64,000 nucleotides of DNA from Syngnathus acus. Lineage: Eukaryota; Chordata; Actinopteri; Syngnathiformes; Syngnathidae. The position numbers and the translations under genes are program-made. Location: assembly GCF_901709675.1 (NCBI RefSeq), contig NC_051103.1, positions 5,007,501-5,071,500 of the forward strand. Reading direction: 5' to 3'. Under the pieces are notes generated by a model that did no database searches, was not told the DNA's origin, and saw only the letters and a program-made list of their open reading frames with translations. Shown one piece after another: positions 22,653-34,300 of this stretch (the stretch's first letter is position 1; each line of letters starts with the position of its first letter).

Positions 22653-24146
22653 ATGCTTCACGCCATCATGGACGCTATGCAGGGTTTCGGGGTGAGCAGC
22701 ACCCGCTACCTGCAGACCAACTACCAAGATGCTCAAGGCTTGTTCCTTTGGGTGTCATGGGCAGCAGACCTCAGGAACACTTTCTTCATCTTCTTCCCAC
22801 TCTGGTTCCACTTGCGGCCTTCGGTGGGCATCAAGCTCATCTGGGTGGCTGTCATCGGGGACTGGCTCAACTTGGTGTTCAAATGGTAAGGTGGGAAGAA
22901 TCCCATTAAAGAGAATTTGAATGACTAAGTCCATCTTTCCGTTTTCAGGATTCTGTTTGGGGAGAGGCCCTACTGGTGGGTCCACGAGACACCGTATTAC
23001 ACCAACAGCCTTCGCCCTGAGATTCAACAGTACCCCATGACCTGTGAGACCGGACCAGGTACGAAAAACTCCAAACTGGCACTTGGTACGAGGGTCGCCA
23101 TACAAACTAACTTTCCTTTTGGCTATCCAGGAAGCCCCTCGGGTCATGCTATGGGAGCGGCAGACGTCTACTACACATTGGTGACGTCCATCCTCGCCAT
23201 CACGGCTCGTAAGAAGAAACACGCTGGCAGGAAGTCCACCAACAATAGGTGAATCCTAAACCCTACATTTTGTTTACAGTTTTCTAGCCTGCGCTTATCA
23301 CTGAACATTCTGTCAACACGTGGTTGATCATTGACCCTTTGGGTATCAAACCGTTTGACATCCAGGCAGCTGAAGTTGTCCCGATAAGTCAACAGTGATG
23401 GCGTTCCTAAAGTATCCTTTACTGACATGAACTTCTTTTGTGGCAGCTACCTGAAGGTCATCCTTTGGACCATCTTCTGGGGAGTCCAAGTGTGCGTCTG
23501 TCTGTCTAGGGTCTTCATCGCTGCCCACTTCCCCACCAGGTCATTGCTGGAGTCATCTCAGGTATGGCTCAGGTCATGAAGGAATCATACAAATTCCTCT
23601 TCTTCACCTTCACTCAACCTCACTTGGTCTCTCCATCCAGGTATGATTGTGGCGGAGGCCTTCAACAGAACACAGTGGATCTACAGCGCCAGCATGAAGA
23701 GATACTTCTACACGACACTTTTCCTGACCTCCTTCGCCGTTGGCTTCTACCTACTTCTCAGACTTGTGGGCGTAGACCTCTTGTGGACGCTCGAGAAGGC
23801 CCAGAAATGGTGCTCCAGACCTGAGTGGGTCCACCTAGACAGCACCCCGTTCGCCAGCCTCTTGCGCAACATGGGCACGCTCTTCGGCCTGGGCTTGGGC
23901 CTGCACTCGCCGCTGTACACCGAAACCAAGCGCAGTAGCAGCAGTTCTGTGTCCAGGGCCGGTTGTATTGTCGGCTCCCTGCTACTTCTGCACCTCTTTG
24001 ACTCCTTCAAGCCCCCCACGCACACCGCCGCCCTCTTCTACCTGCTCTCCTTCTGCAAGAGCGCCACCGTGCCCGTGGCGACTGTCAGCATCATTCCCTA
24101 TCTAGTCAACAGCGCACTGGGCCTGCACAGCAAAAAGGCCGCGTGA
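22653..24146 (+). CDS. g6pc1a.2: Glucose-6-phosphatase catalytic subunit, copy 2, with an apparent frameshift
   Basis: Five exons with family boundaries: 22653-22885, 22949-23058, 23131-23248, 23447-23561 and 23641-24146. The start [13 protein letters not shown] is chosen because it lies about 60 bp after a TATA box and aligns with the family. Catalytic parts are present: KWILFGERP, PSGH and SRVFIAAH. Exon 4 is 115 nt where 116 is needed. Right after the AAHFP codons the frame slips by one in a C run (cttccccaccagg, 23538 region), so the expected HQVIAGVIS is read out of frame. Exon 5 is fully open and well conserved and ends in KKAA, a canonical ER-retrieval signal. The copy is therefore either a very young null allele or holds a sequencing or assembly indel. 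Confidence 0.85.
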
Positions 24147-24422
24147 GCCAATTGCTTAAAAAAAAAAAAAGACTTTCCGAAACAGAAAGCACAGGCTGAC
24201 CTCTTCCTTTGTAAAGACTTGGTGCTAACTACAATTATTTAAAAAAAAAAAAATTGCCAGGCGGAGCCGACAAGAACAGGAAATGGTCATTTGAACATGT
24301 GCAGGTGACACTTCCCATGATGCTTTGAGGCACTTGCAAGATCTGAGTAGCTAAGTTGCTAAATATGCTATATGTAATATTGCTGTATTTTTGAATATTT
24401 CAGAGTATTTTTAATTCTTCTT

Positions 24423-24428
24423 AATAAA
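24423..24428 (+). promoter_or_regulatory. Probable poly(A) signal of g6pc1 copy 2
   Basis: AATAAA about 280 bp after the stop codon, in an AT-rich flank. Confidence 0.6.
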
Positions 24429-24735
24429 ATATTGAAAACAATGCCTGAAAGGAGGTCAATACACAAAATGGACGGCCTAAAAAAAAAAAAAAGCCACCAG
24501 AACATCCCTGACCTTTAGCCCTGAATTCCTGCTATGACACCAGCACGTACGTCACCTCGCATTTTATGCGCATTGCGAGTCAGACACTCAATATTTACTC
24601 GCTTGTAGCTTTGCCAAATGATCGACAAACACAGGTTTGTGCACATCGGTCAAGCGTGGGTTAATATTTAATAAAGGATGGATAGAAGATTGATAGATAT
24701 GTCATATCATCAATATTCTATATTATTTCACTTAC

Positions 24736-25000
24736 TTGGGGCAGACATTTTCTCAGATAGTCTCATGACTACTAGATCCAGCTTGGATAATTTGTCGTCC
24801 ACATCATACTTTTAGCAAAGTGCCTTGTCCTTCTCTACCTGTCGGGAAAATGCAATACATTTTATATTGTTAATATAGCATGGACATATTTTATAAGTGG
24901 ATTTTGCTCATTTCATCTAATTCACCTTCAAGTTGATGACCTCATCCGTGAGCCACTCCACATCAACCTTTTCATCATCTCCATTTATTTTTGAAAACAT
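24736..25000 (-). pseudogene. Two exon-like remnants of an unidentified helical protein
   Basis: Segment A (25000-24926) opens with ATG, encodes 25 residues including DDEKVDVEWLTDEVINLK, and ends at a gtgaat donor. Segment B (24838-24736) follows a cgacag acceptor, continues in phase as a charged helix-like stretch (KYDVDDKLSKLDLVVMRLSE), and ends at a gtaagt donor. Segment B has one in-frame TAA. The pairing of splice signals and shared style suggests a former gene, but I do not recognise the family and chance is not excluded. Confidence 0.3.
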
Positions 25001-25045
25001 TTGTACTCTCCTGCGGTTGTCATAGGCTAAAATGACCACTTCTGT

Positions 25046-25058
25046 CCACTAGATGGCG
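25046..25058 (+). promoter_or_regulatory. CTCF-like motif
   Basis: CCACTAGATGGCG fits the CTCF core consensus CCASYAGRKGGC at every position. Short motifs of this form are frequent in fish DNA, so function is unproven. Confidence 0.3.
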
Positions 25059-25483
25059 ACATAACGGTCCAAAAATCCCACTGCCCCTTTCAGTCAGACT
25101 TACCTGTTTTTTTAAATATTATATACATATATAAATATAGGTCAGGTCGATGGACAGAATGAGCATAAACACATCATCAACAGAGGTTTCCATTTTGAAC
25201 ACAATTTATTTTTGTTCTGCTTAAATAATGTCTCGGGATCATCCAGTGTAGGCTATGTTGGTGATGGTGTCATACATGTCGATTTATCAATCATCAGGGA
25301 AGGTTAAAGATGCTTTTCGAATGCAGTTTTAAAAAAAAAAACAATAAAAGCTTCACGCAGGAACGTAAAGATGATTGTTTTTTTTAAACAGTGTTAAAGT
25401 ACCAGTAAAAAGACATACATTTGGAGTATGCAGGTAAAAATGTGATTATCTCTTTTTGTGTTAGTTAAATAAAAATTCATGTC

Positions 25484-25740
25484 GGGCAGCACGGTGTCCT
25501 AGTGGTAAGCATGACTGCCTCACAGTTCTGAAGTTTGCATGTACTTCCTCCCACATTCCAAAAAAAAACATGCATGTTAGCTTCATTGAACACTTGAAAT
25601 TGTCCATATGAGTGTGAATACTTGTCGACATGTGCCCGGCGACCGATCCAGGGTGTACCTCCGCCTCTCTCCCCAAAAGTCAGCGTTGATAAGCTCCAGT
25701 TACCCAAACGAGCGTGCTATGCAAAATGGATGGGTGGATA
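25484..25740 (+). repeat. SINE-like interspersed repeat
   Basis: It begins GGGCAGCACGGTG and contains AGTGGTAAGC and TGCCTCACAGTTCTG, a tRNA-like head. It continues with a CCTCCCACATTCC-type middle and a GGGTGTACCTCCGCC block, and ends near AAATGGATGGGTGGATA. I recognise this order as a widespread fish short interspersed element. Several mismatches indicate an old copy. Confidence 0.65.
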
Positions 25741-25940
25741 ATCCGAATAATAAAAAAAGCGCAAGAAAGAAGCTTTGCATTATTATTTTTCTCATCATCA
25801 TTATTGCAAAGACAAAGTATGTGCTCATTGTTGCAGCCGCTCCGAATGTGTTCCAGTGCTTCAGATTAAGCGAGGGGAGAGAATTAAAGATGAATTAAAA
25901 AAAACAAAAAAACACAGTGGCCTCACATGCGGTCCACGCG

Positions 25941-25960
25941 CACACACACACACACACACA
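25941..25960. repeat. (CA)n microsatellite
   Basis: About ten CA units in the ank3 3' flank. Confidence 0.85.
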
Positions 25961-26860
25961 GCAGAGAAGTCTCCTTGCCACACACACTTGTTTTTCGTCG
26001 AGTCCAAGCTTCCTATCGGTGCATAAACGAGTTTGTGAAGCGATTGTTTCATCCGGTGTTTAAAAATAAAAAAAAAATTCATCACCACACCGTCAGGTTC
26101 CAGGTGGAAACGTGACCAAGTAAGGCGTCCCGCTGGTCAAGATGAGAGCATCCGTGAGCATCCCGTTTTTGGTCTCTCCCGTCAGTCCGGAAAAAGGTTC
26201 TTCGGGTGTGTCGACATGCTCGCTCATGCCAAACTGAAAAAGTTTTGTCCTGCTTGGGTGTAAAGAAACAAAAAAACAAATCGTGCCATTGTTGTACATG
26301 ACCGGACGCCACCCGTTTTGTTCGTTTTCCCTCCAAGCTCGAGTGTGGTGGGTGAGTGAGTGGTGACATCACTGGCAGCGGACCTGTAAATGTTAATTTA
26401 GAAAAAAAAAAGTTAATTACAGCTTAGAACTTGTATCCCTTCAATTGCATATTCATTATTTATTTTTAGCCAACCTACCAGGGTGCTTTGGGAGGCGCTG
26501 CCGTTACGAGTGACTCTTCTTTCCCTGTTCCCGATTGGATAGCAGGAAGCGACGAGGCCCAATCAGAGACGCACAAAAAAAAAAAAAGACACAGAAGAAG
26601 AAAAGTTAGTATTGTTGTCTTGGTCAGGCTTGACGTAAGCCAACAAAAAGCTAGAAGCTCACGTTGCTATTGCGGGTGACGTTTTACAATTGCTAATGTT
26701 AGTTGAGTTCAAAGAGGAAACGCACAACAGCACTTCAGAAACGCGCTACGCTACTAGCATCAAAAGCACAACGGACACCTACACGTTTCGACACACACTC
26801 ACACAACAATACAATAAAAACACTCGTGGAAGATATCACAAATGTCTTATTGTAATCTGT

Positions 26861-26875
26861 CGCCACCTGCTGGCC
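26861..26875 (-). promoter_or_regulatory. CTCF-like motif near the ank3 3' end
   Basis: On the minus strand this reads GGCCAGCAGGTGGCG, which contains the CTCF core CCAGCAGGTGGC. It is opposite in orientation to the motif at 25046. Confidence 0.3.
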
Positions 26876-26933
26876 ATGACAAACAATGCATTACTGTACA
26901 AAACCCAATATTGTAAGTACTAGCACACACAAG

Positions 26934-28336
26934 CTACGTCATGAACACGGCAACCTTGTGGCCCTGCCGGGAACGTTTGCCCCGCCTCTTGCCCTTCCCC
27001 ACTACGGCGCCGCCGCTCGGCGCTACGGCAACAACGGCACCCGCTTCCTCGCCAACCTCGTCCTTTTGCTCTGAGCCAACCACGCGGCGCACCACCTTTC
27101 TGATCACCTGCGTGAGTAGACGGGAGAGTGAAAACTTGGACGTCCGGTACTGTGGAGTGAAAAAAACGAAGCTGTTACTTTTCGAGTGACCAGATTGCCG
27201 TCGCTGTCAGTGAACTGCTCCTCTGTCACCGACTCTCCGGGAACATTCCGAGCCTCCTCTCCCTGGAGGAGCCGAGTGGGAAGGTCAGAAAGATGCGTCC
27301 AGACTCTTAGTTGCCATGCCAACACAAATTTCTTTTTGACAATTGGTTTGACTTACGAGCTGAAATCATGCCACACACAAATTGGACCACAAAGTCCAAA
27401 CTTGGTCACACAATGACCTCCTGAGGGTCCACACAGCAGAGGTCACACACCTTCAATATAACCCGCCTGCGAAACACCCTTGTGGTTACAGTGGTCTCCT
27501 CAGAGCTGGACTCTTCTGCTTCCAACTCTTCCTCCACTTCCTCCTCCTCATCATCAAAGACATGCTCACACTGGACATTTTGCGCCCACTACGAGCCACA
27601 TTTTAAAGATGTTCATTGGCGCCCCACTTGGAGCTTCCCTGATATGGTGTGATTTGTCACCTGGACTCTACGAGCCGACCGGTCGCCTCCTTGCTCCTCT
27701 TCCTCTTTCTTGCTGCTCGGAGCCGGCTGTTCCAACGAGTCGACCAGACTATCAGGACTGGAGAAAGATGTACCGTTATAGGCAGTATAGCTTTACAGTA
27801 GTACTAAGCTAGCATATAGCGCCCGCACCTGCCCTCCTCGACGGCGTGGCCGGGCTCCGCCGTCGCTTCATCTACAGCGGCTACCGCGTCGCTTTCGCTC
27901 CAGCCTGGAAGTGAGCAAAAGTCTTTTTCTGCCTGCCGCACTTGCTCCAGGATGGCATGCACCTTCTCCTCCGTCATCTCCTCGTCCTCCAGGCCTTCCC
28001 CCTCCAGTTTGATGTCCTCCAGGAGACTCTGCAGCCTCTCCTGGGTCATCTCATCCTCCTCTTCCGGGCACCCTCCTTGCCTCTCATAGGGGGCGTAAGC
28101 GCCCTCAAACATGGTTCGCCGCTGAGCCGCCCTTCTGTCGTTGTCGGGCGACTCGCTGGTGTCCTCCACGCGCACCAAGGGGGGGTTGCCCACCAGGGAG
28201 AGCTCGCTAGGCCTGCTAGGGGAGTCTACTACGCCATCGCCGCCTTTGCGGAAAAAGTCGTCGGAGCACAGCGGGGTGGGGGGAGCGCAGTTGAGCTCAG
28301 GGGGGGTTCGCAGCTCCGCGTCTATTTGGTGGTATC
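26934..28336 (-). CDS. ank3: ank3 C-terminal tail exons
   Basis: Five exons after the death domain: 28336-27829 (508 nt), 27757-27661, 27570-27451, 27262-27179 and 27107-26934 with the stop. The first begins [15 protein letters not shown], matching DGYPALQVELETPTG-type sequence of ankyrin-G, and contains [11 protein letters not shown] and two acidic helices ([28 protein letters not shown]). The acidic exon 27570-27451 is followed by [19 protein letters not shown] and VIRKVVRRV, a tail block shared among ankyrins, then a basic end ([18 protein letters not shown]). This tail regulates membrane and spectrin interactions in ankyrins generally. Phases 1-2-0-0-0 are consistent. Confidence 0.88.
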
Positions 28337-31300
28337 CTGCGTGGATGGCAGGAGGACAGGAGGGTTAGCGTGGAGGGAGGGGGAGCGGGGAGGGTCGGAA
28401 GATGGGGATGGAAAAAGGGAGGAAAGTGTGATGGAGGTAATGAAATGATGGGGCGCTTGTTCAAAAGCCACACAAAGCATGTCACTTAGAAATGTGCTTA
28501 TTTTTTAAATAAAACTTTTCCCCCCGGAAGATAAAATAATAATCCAGAAGGCTAAAAAAATTAACTTAAAAATTAAGTACATTTCTAAGTGACCCCCACA
28601 CTGTTGGCAGGATGCAACAGGTGTGTTTTCATGGCAAACAAATTTTCTGGTGACCCAAAACTCAAATAAATAAAAGGGGTTGCCCAATTTGCACACAATG
28701 GCTTGATGCATCCAGATGAGTAGGCGGATTAGGTTAATAAGCAAATCGGGTCTAGATGTAGACCTCAGGGACCGAATGGTCACGCTTGAAGTGAGGTGGC
28801 ACGCCGGGAGGGAGGGGGGAGGGTGGGGAGGATGAAGAAGCAGGGTGAGGAGGAGGTGGAGGAGGAGGAGGGAGGGAGGAGAAAGGGGGAGGAGGCGAAG
28901 GGTAGGAGAGGGATGAGGAGAAAGGGGGAGGAGGCGAAGGGAAAGAGAAGGCAGAAGGAGGACGAGAGAAGGTGGGGGAGCAGTGGAGGGGGCTGCAGGG
29001 CAAAGAGGGAAGCGCGGGGGAGTACGGGAGTTCGTCCAGGTGGGGCAAGACTGGCGCGACGGGGAGGAGGTAGACAGGCGGGGAGGAGGGGGGTGAGGAC
29101 AAGCCAAAGACAGAGGGAGGAGAAGAAGGAGGGGACGAGAAGAGCAAAGAGGTGGTGGGAGGGACACTGCAAGAGGAAGAAGAAATGGAGGGGACGTCGG
29201 CGTGAGACGTTTGGGGACACGGGGCCAGCGTGGGAGAGCTGAGAGGTTTCGGTGCTGATTTCAAGCGGCACACAAACACGACAAGTAAAAAATGGACAAA
29301 AAATAGCATTGTTAAAATGAGGATGAAAAGACAGCAAACAAACAGGAAGTGAAGGATGAACACTTGATCATGTGATCAAGATTGACTGTAATGTATCATC
29401 AATTTTATATTGTAATTTTTAAAACAATAGTTTGATTTCTGAATAAATTACTTTTTTGTTGTTTGTTTACTAATTCTAACATATTTACAGGAATTGACCA
29501 GCGCCGTGAAATAACTAAGACCGATTAGAATGAATAAAGGAAAAGCTTCGCTGTGTTCAATTTGGTAATGATTTGCAGTGTGGCATCTATTCTGCAGTCG
29601 GTGCATTGCGAGTGCAGTGTGGGAATTTATCTGGGGGGGGGGGGTTAAGGGCGCCGACTCAGGGATTCTTTGCAGGAGTTAGTCTGAGGAAGAGGAGGAT
29701 TAGGAGGGCCGGCCTCGGAGAGGATGAAGCTGGGAGGAAGCGAGGAGATGACGTCTTCACACACTCTAAGGAGGCGGAAAAAAAAAAAACGGCGACGCCT
29801 TTTCAACGCGTGTTGGAAAAGGCGTCGGAGTTAGTCTGAGGAGTTAGTCTTGTAACTCATCGCTGCCGCCATCCCGACCTCCACGCGGGACCCCTTTCAG
29901 ACTACAATAGTTGCCGAGTCATGAAACGTGTCATCCGCGTGGTGTGTCGGCAGCAGTGAAGCGGCGGCAGAGGGAAGAGAGAAAGGTAGCAGGGGGGGGA
30001 GGAGTGCCAGCAAAATAATGATGTCTTTGGTAAAAATAATAATACAGTAAACCCCCGCCGCAAATAGAATAAATACCGGCGAGGGTTTTACCGTATTAAA
30101 AACTCAAAACTGGTGTGAGTATACACAAGTCATGCTCACCAATCAGAGAAGCAAAGAACACAGCAAAAAGATGCAGCAACACATTTTCATATCAACTCAT
30201 CGTCAACATGCACCACTGCGAACATTGAAATTCATATTTGAAAAAATTAATAACCACTATGAACGAGTGCCAATTCATGTCTTGCTTGCTAAAGTTCCAC
30301 TTTCTGTGCCAATAATGGCCATGGCCCAATTTTTTAATAATGTATGAATTATATAATTGAGCAGACTAGACTGTCTTTTTTTTTTTTTTAAAGAAGAAAA
30401 CATGGCAGTGGAGTTTTAATACACATTTAAGTGCCATTTTTAGGCTAAAAACTTTGCTGACTGAACCCGGCGGCGTGATTGGCTGGAACGATTCGGGCGT
30501 GTCCGGCTGAGGCAGAGAGAGCAGGTGAGGAGCGGTGAAGGAAGGGGAAGGCGATGGATAGACTAAAAGGCCTGATTTACTACAGATTAGCACATGCAAA
30601 AACGGGCGCTAACTTGACTGCGCACGCTAACAGATGATGGGACTAACCGGGCGGACTTGCCCTATCTGTTAAAAGTGTGTGAGCACGCAATTTAGCGCCC
30701 GCCGTTTTTTGGGTTTTTAGTAAATCAGGCCGTAAAAGAGTAAAAGAGTGTAGGAGCTAGGGTGGACAACAATTTACCATCGCACTGATCCGGGATTACT
30801 GCGTTATCATCGGCAAAGCAGCGAGTGCCTGAAATGTTACCGTAGTCAAATATGGGCCCTTCCAGCAAAGTCACAATATCCAAGCGATTGATCTTATTCA
30901 GCACCGCCGTTAAAGTGTCCGCTGGAGAGAAGAGGACAGAAGGGATCTTAAGAACTTGGGACACCACGACACAGATGACGGCGCCCTCGTCTTACTTGTG
31001 GCGTTTTTACCGTCCCTGTGCACCCATTTTTTTAGCAGCATGAAGCTCTGCGCCGTCAGGGAGTTTGGGTTCTCCACTCGGATAGAGTTGATCTCCTCCA
31101 CTGAGAAGTCCAGCTCCCGGGCCAGCTCTGAAACACATGCGGCAAAAGCTTTCAGCAGAGCAGCTCGATGGCGACTTAAATGACGACCGGTAGTAAATTC
31201 AAGGTGGGGAGAACACGGTGTTCACTTGTTGACTGCGGCACTGCACATTAAAAATGGATCACAAGTGCGGGCCAGACGGGCGTGCCCTAAATGGAGCGCA

Positions 31301-34300
31301 CGCACGCACAAGGGGGGGCGTGGGCCGATGCTGCAGTGCAGGTGGTCCGGCTTGAGCTGGGCTGCAGAGACCACGCCCTGAATGCCTCGTGTGCAACATG
31401 AGAGTGGCATCATTGCCTTTTTCCTGATTTAATGTCAACATTATAAATAAGGGTGGGAAAAGTACACAAATTTGAAGACAAGTATAAAAATGATAAGAAA
31501 AAATATTTAACATTTTATTATTCTATTAATTATTTTTTCATTATTATATGATTCTTTATTATTCTATTTGTATTATTATTATTAAGTATAATAAATGATA
31601 AGAAAAAATATTTAACATTTTATTGTTCTATTAATTATTTTGTAAATTAGAATTCCATTTTTCCACATCTGAAAATGTCCTGGCTCATCTGTACAATTTA
31701 AAAGTCTAATAACGCCCTCGTGCATAAAATTTGACCCGCCCATGTCTGGTAAAGATCCTCACATGATCACACCACACCATTGCAACATGTCGATTTTTTT
31801 TTTTACTTCACCACGCCTCCACTAGGTGGCAGTAGACACCGCAGAACAAATACTTGAGTCATGTGTGGACTCACCCGTCCAGCTGAGTCCCAGATGGTCA
31901 GCGACAATGGCCATGCGGAGGTCCGTTCTCTCGCAGGGACTCTGAGGACCTAAAACCGGGCAGTGCAGCACAAAAAATAATTAGAAATTGCAGCTGGATG
32001 AATAAATCTAACAAAAAGAGAATGCTGAGAATGAGACGACACACAAAGGCGCTCTGGTGAGTCATTAGTTGTAGTGTTGGTGGATAAAACTAAGAAGACT
32101 AATTTGAGCTCACTGTCTCAACTTTTCTGGCCAAACTATTCTCAATCACTTTCAGTTGAAGAGTGGACACCCCATGATATTTATTATGATGCATAATCCA
32201 TGCATGTGAGGCCAGAAAAGCACTTAGGGTGTAACGTCGGCTAATATTGTTAGTAGTTAAGTTTCACATCACAAACCATCAGGCAACATTCCCCCGGCTG
32301 ACGAAAGCAACTACCGGCCGGCGCTTGACATCAGGAGGCTGAACTCACGCAAAGTGCCCGATTGTCAAGTTGGGGTCGATGAATTGTTTTCGTAGTGCAC
32401 CCAAGAGTCCAAACATCACCAAGATCAGGCAAGCAGACTTAAACCAACACGTCACAATCTGACAAATCATCCGACAAATTGACTACTTTGAGAAGGCTAG
32501 AACTGAAAACCTAGACAACTTAAAAGAAAGACTTTCGCTAATTCCAGACCGTACCTTCCACTAAAATATCAAGAACAGAACTCACCCTGTGCAGGGCTTC
32601 ATCAGACAACACAAGGATGACACAAACAAGAGAACGCTACACAACAAGAGCACCCACAACAGCTACATGCATAAGAGAAGATACACAAGGTGTTTACAAA
32701 AAGTTTACAAACTAGTCGTGTTTGCCGTGACGGGAATCGTGATCAAGCTCACTCCCTTCATCCTTCTGCTCCTCCCACTCGATTGTCGGCCTACTCTTCC
32801 TCCACAGGGTGGAGGGTGTGGATGTGGTGCCAGTGGTGCCGATGCAGGTGGAGCTAGCGGTGCGTGCAGGGCAGAAACACCTAGAAGCTCGTCTAGATGG
32901 TTCTGAAAAGGACGTGTCCCTGCAGTTCTCTCGGTCTTCAATGGAAGGTGATGCCCGGTTCTGACTTTTGTTCAGATTCCTTGGGAATGGTTGGGTCCAG
33001 AAAGTAACCTATCGATATGTCCTTTGCTTGAGTGTTAATATGAATCTTAATTGTGCGAGTCTCCAATGGCTTTCACTACTGGGATTTTAGATCAAAAAAA
33101 TCAATTCTGTCAAAACCTGGACTTGCATATGTCTCTGGATTCTGTGCTTCTTAATGCTACATTCGTAAAAATGAATAAATAAGGGTAATATCGATACCAG
33201 AAACCTAAAACTGCCAATCTGTGATCTTAAATAAAGTGGAGGTCGCTACCGGTGTTTAGTGTTTGTTGGTCGGTCACTTCTTGAGAAGGTGCAGAGGGAG
33301 AATTTGGGTTACCCAAATCCTTGAAAGTGTCCAAAAGTTTGTCCAAAGGACTTGTGTCATTTATAAAATAATCTGTTAGATAATTCGAGCAATTTGCATA
33401 GTTTACAAGATCAGAATTTGAACCTGAAGCTATGATATTAAAATCATCTAAAGTGCTTGGACAGTCAAAATGACTTTCAGTAGTCTTATCAGATGTTCTG
33501 AATGTGGTGAATTTGGTGTTGGTGGTTGTGTCTCCGCCAGCGGCGTTTGGTATTTCTAACGGGACCGTAGTCGCCTGTACAGGGACTTGAGGGAAAACTA
33601 CAGGGACACACATGGGGTCTTGATCGCTGTCGTCTACCTCTGTGTCCCTGACCCTGTACTTGCCCGCGGCGTAGGAATGCTCACCAATTTGAAAAAACTG
33701 GAGCCTCTCCTCCACCATGTCCCTCTTGCTCATGTCAATCGCACCACTGCGCGTCATCTCAAACATCTTTCCCTCGTGGAACGGGAAGGGGTTGGGCTCA
33801 CTCGTCGGCGTGCTATCGTCCGTCGGCGTGCGAGCAGGGGTGCTGTCAGGCGTGGTGGCTTGAGATTGCTCGTCGACGGCTCGTCCGAAAGGCTTTGGCT
33901 CACCGTTGCTGGCCTGCGTTCCTCCCATGTCGACGATATCTTCTTCAGCGCCTTTACTCGGCCAGGGGTCAAAGTCCAACCCTTTGGTCGCAACAGTCTT
34001 AAATGGTGAATTGAACTCCTCTTCTAACTTATAGCTAAAGTATGTTTCTGAAAATCCCTCTTTAGCTGAAAGTTTCTGTCCATTCATATCAACGCTGTCT
34101 TTTGGAACATCATTCCCACCATCTGATGCTATGTCTTTCTGGTCCTTCAGACATTCTTCTGGGGTTTTCTCCTCTTCAATAACTTCTAGTTTAGTTTGAG
34201 GAAAAGAGCGGTCTAAGGGCCTGAAAGAGTCCGTCGCCCAGACATCTCGCCTGCTGTCCAGACCGGCTAAGGATTTCAAGTCGGCTTGTTCGTACATACC

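Larger units (their letters stand above)
24147..26933. other. Intergenic DNA between g6pc1 copy 2 and the ank3 3' end
   Basis: Contains the g6pc1 3'UTR, two exon-like minus-strand segments, a SINE-like repeat, a CA microsatellite and, on the minus strand, the ank3 3'UTR. A minus-strand AATAAA at 26459-26464 is a candidate ank3 polyadenylation signal. The rest shows no recognisable gene. Confidence 0.5.
28337..30777. other. ank3 intron region after the death domain
   Basis: Apart from the Pro/Ser-rich exon candidate, this holds purine-rich tracts near 28360-28420 and 28800-29180, a poly-G run near 29631-29643, a short palindrome and a MITE-like element, each listed separately. Confidence 0.5.

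Noticed and set aside
26093-26299. Minus-strand frame with an acceptor-like start reading KLFQFGMSEHVDTPEEPF
   Set aside because: It looked like a terminal exon, but a second frame is equally open, no upstream exon in phase was found, and it lies after the ank3 stop, probably in its 3'UTR.
30380-30599. Minus-strand frame with [20 protein letters not shown] after a cag acceptor
   Set aside because: The frame needed to join the death-domain exon meets a stop. The open frame is out of phase and I found no match to ankyrin tails.
32583-32646. Possible small ank3 exon with a strong gtgagt donor
   Set aside because: In the phase required by neighbouring exons it meets a TGA.
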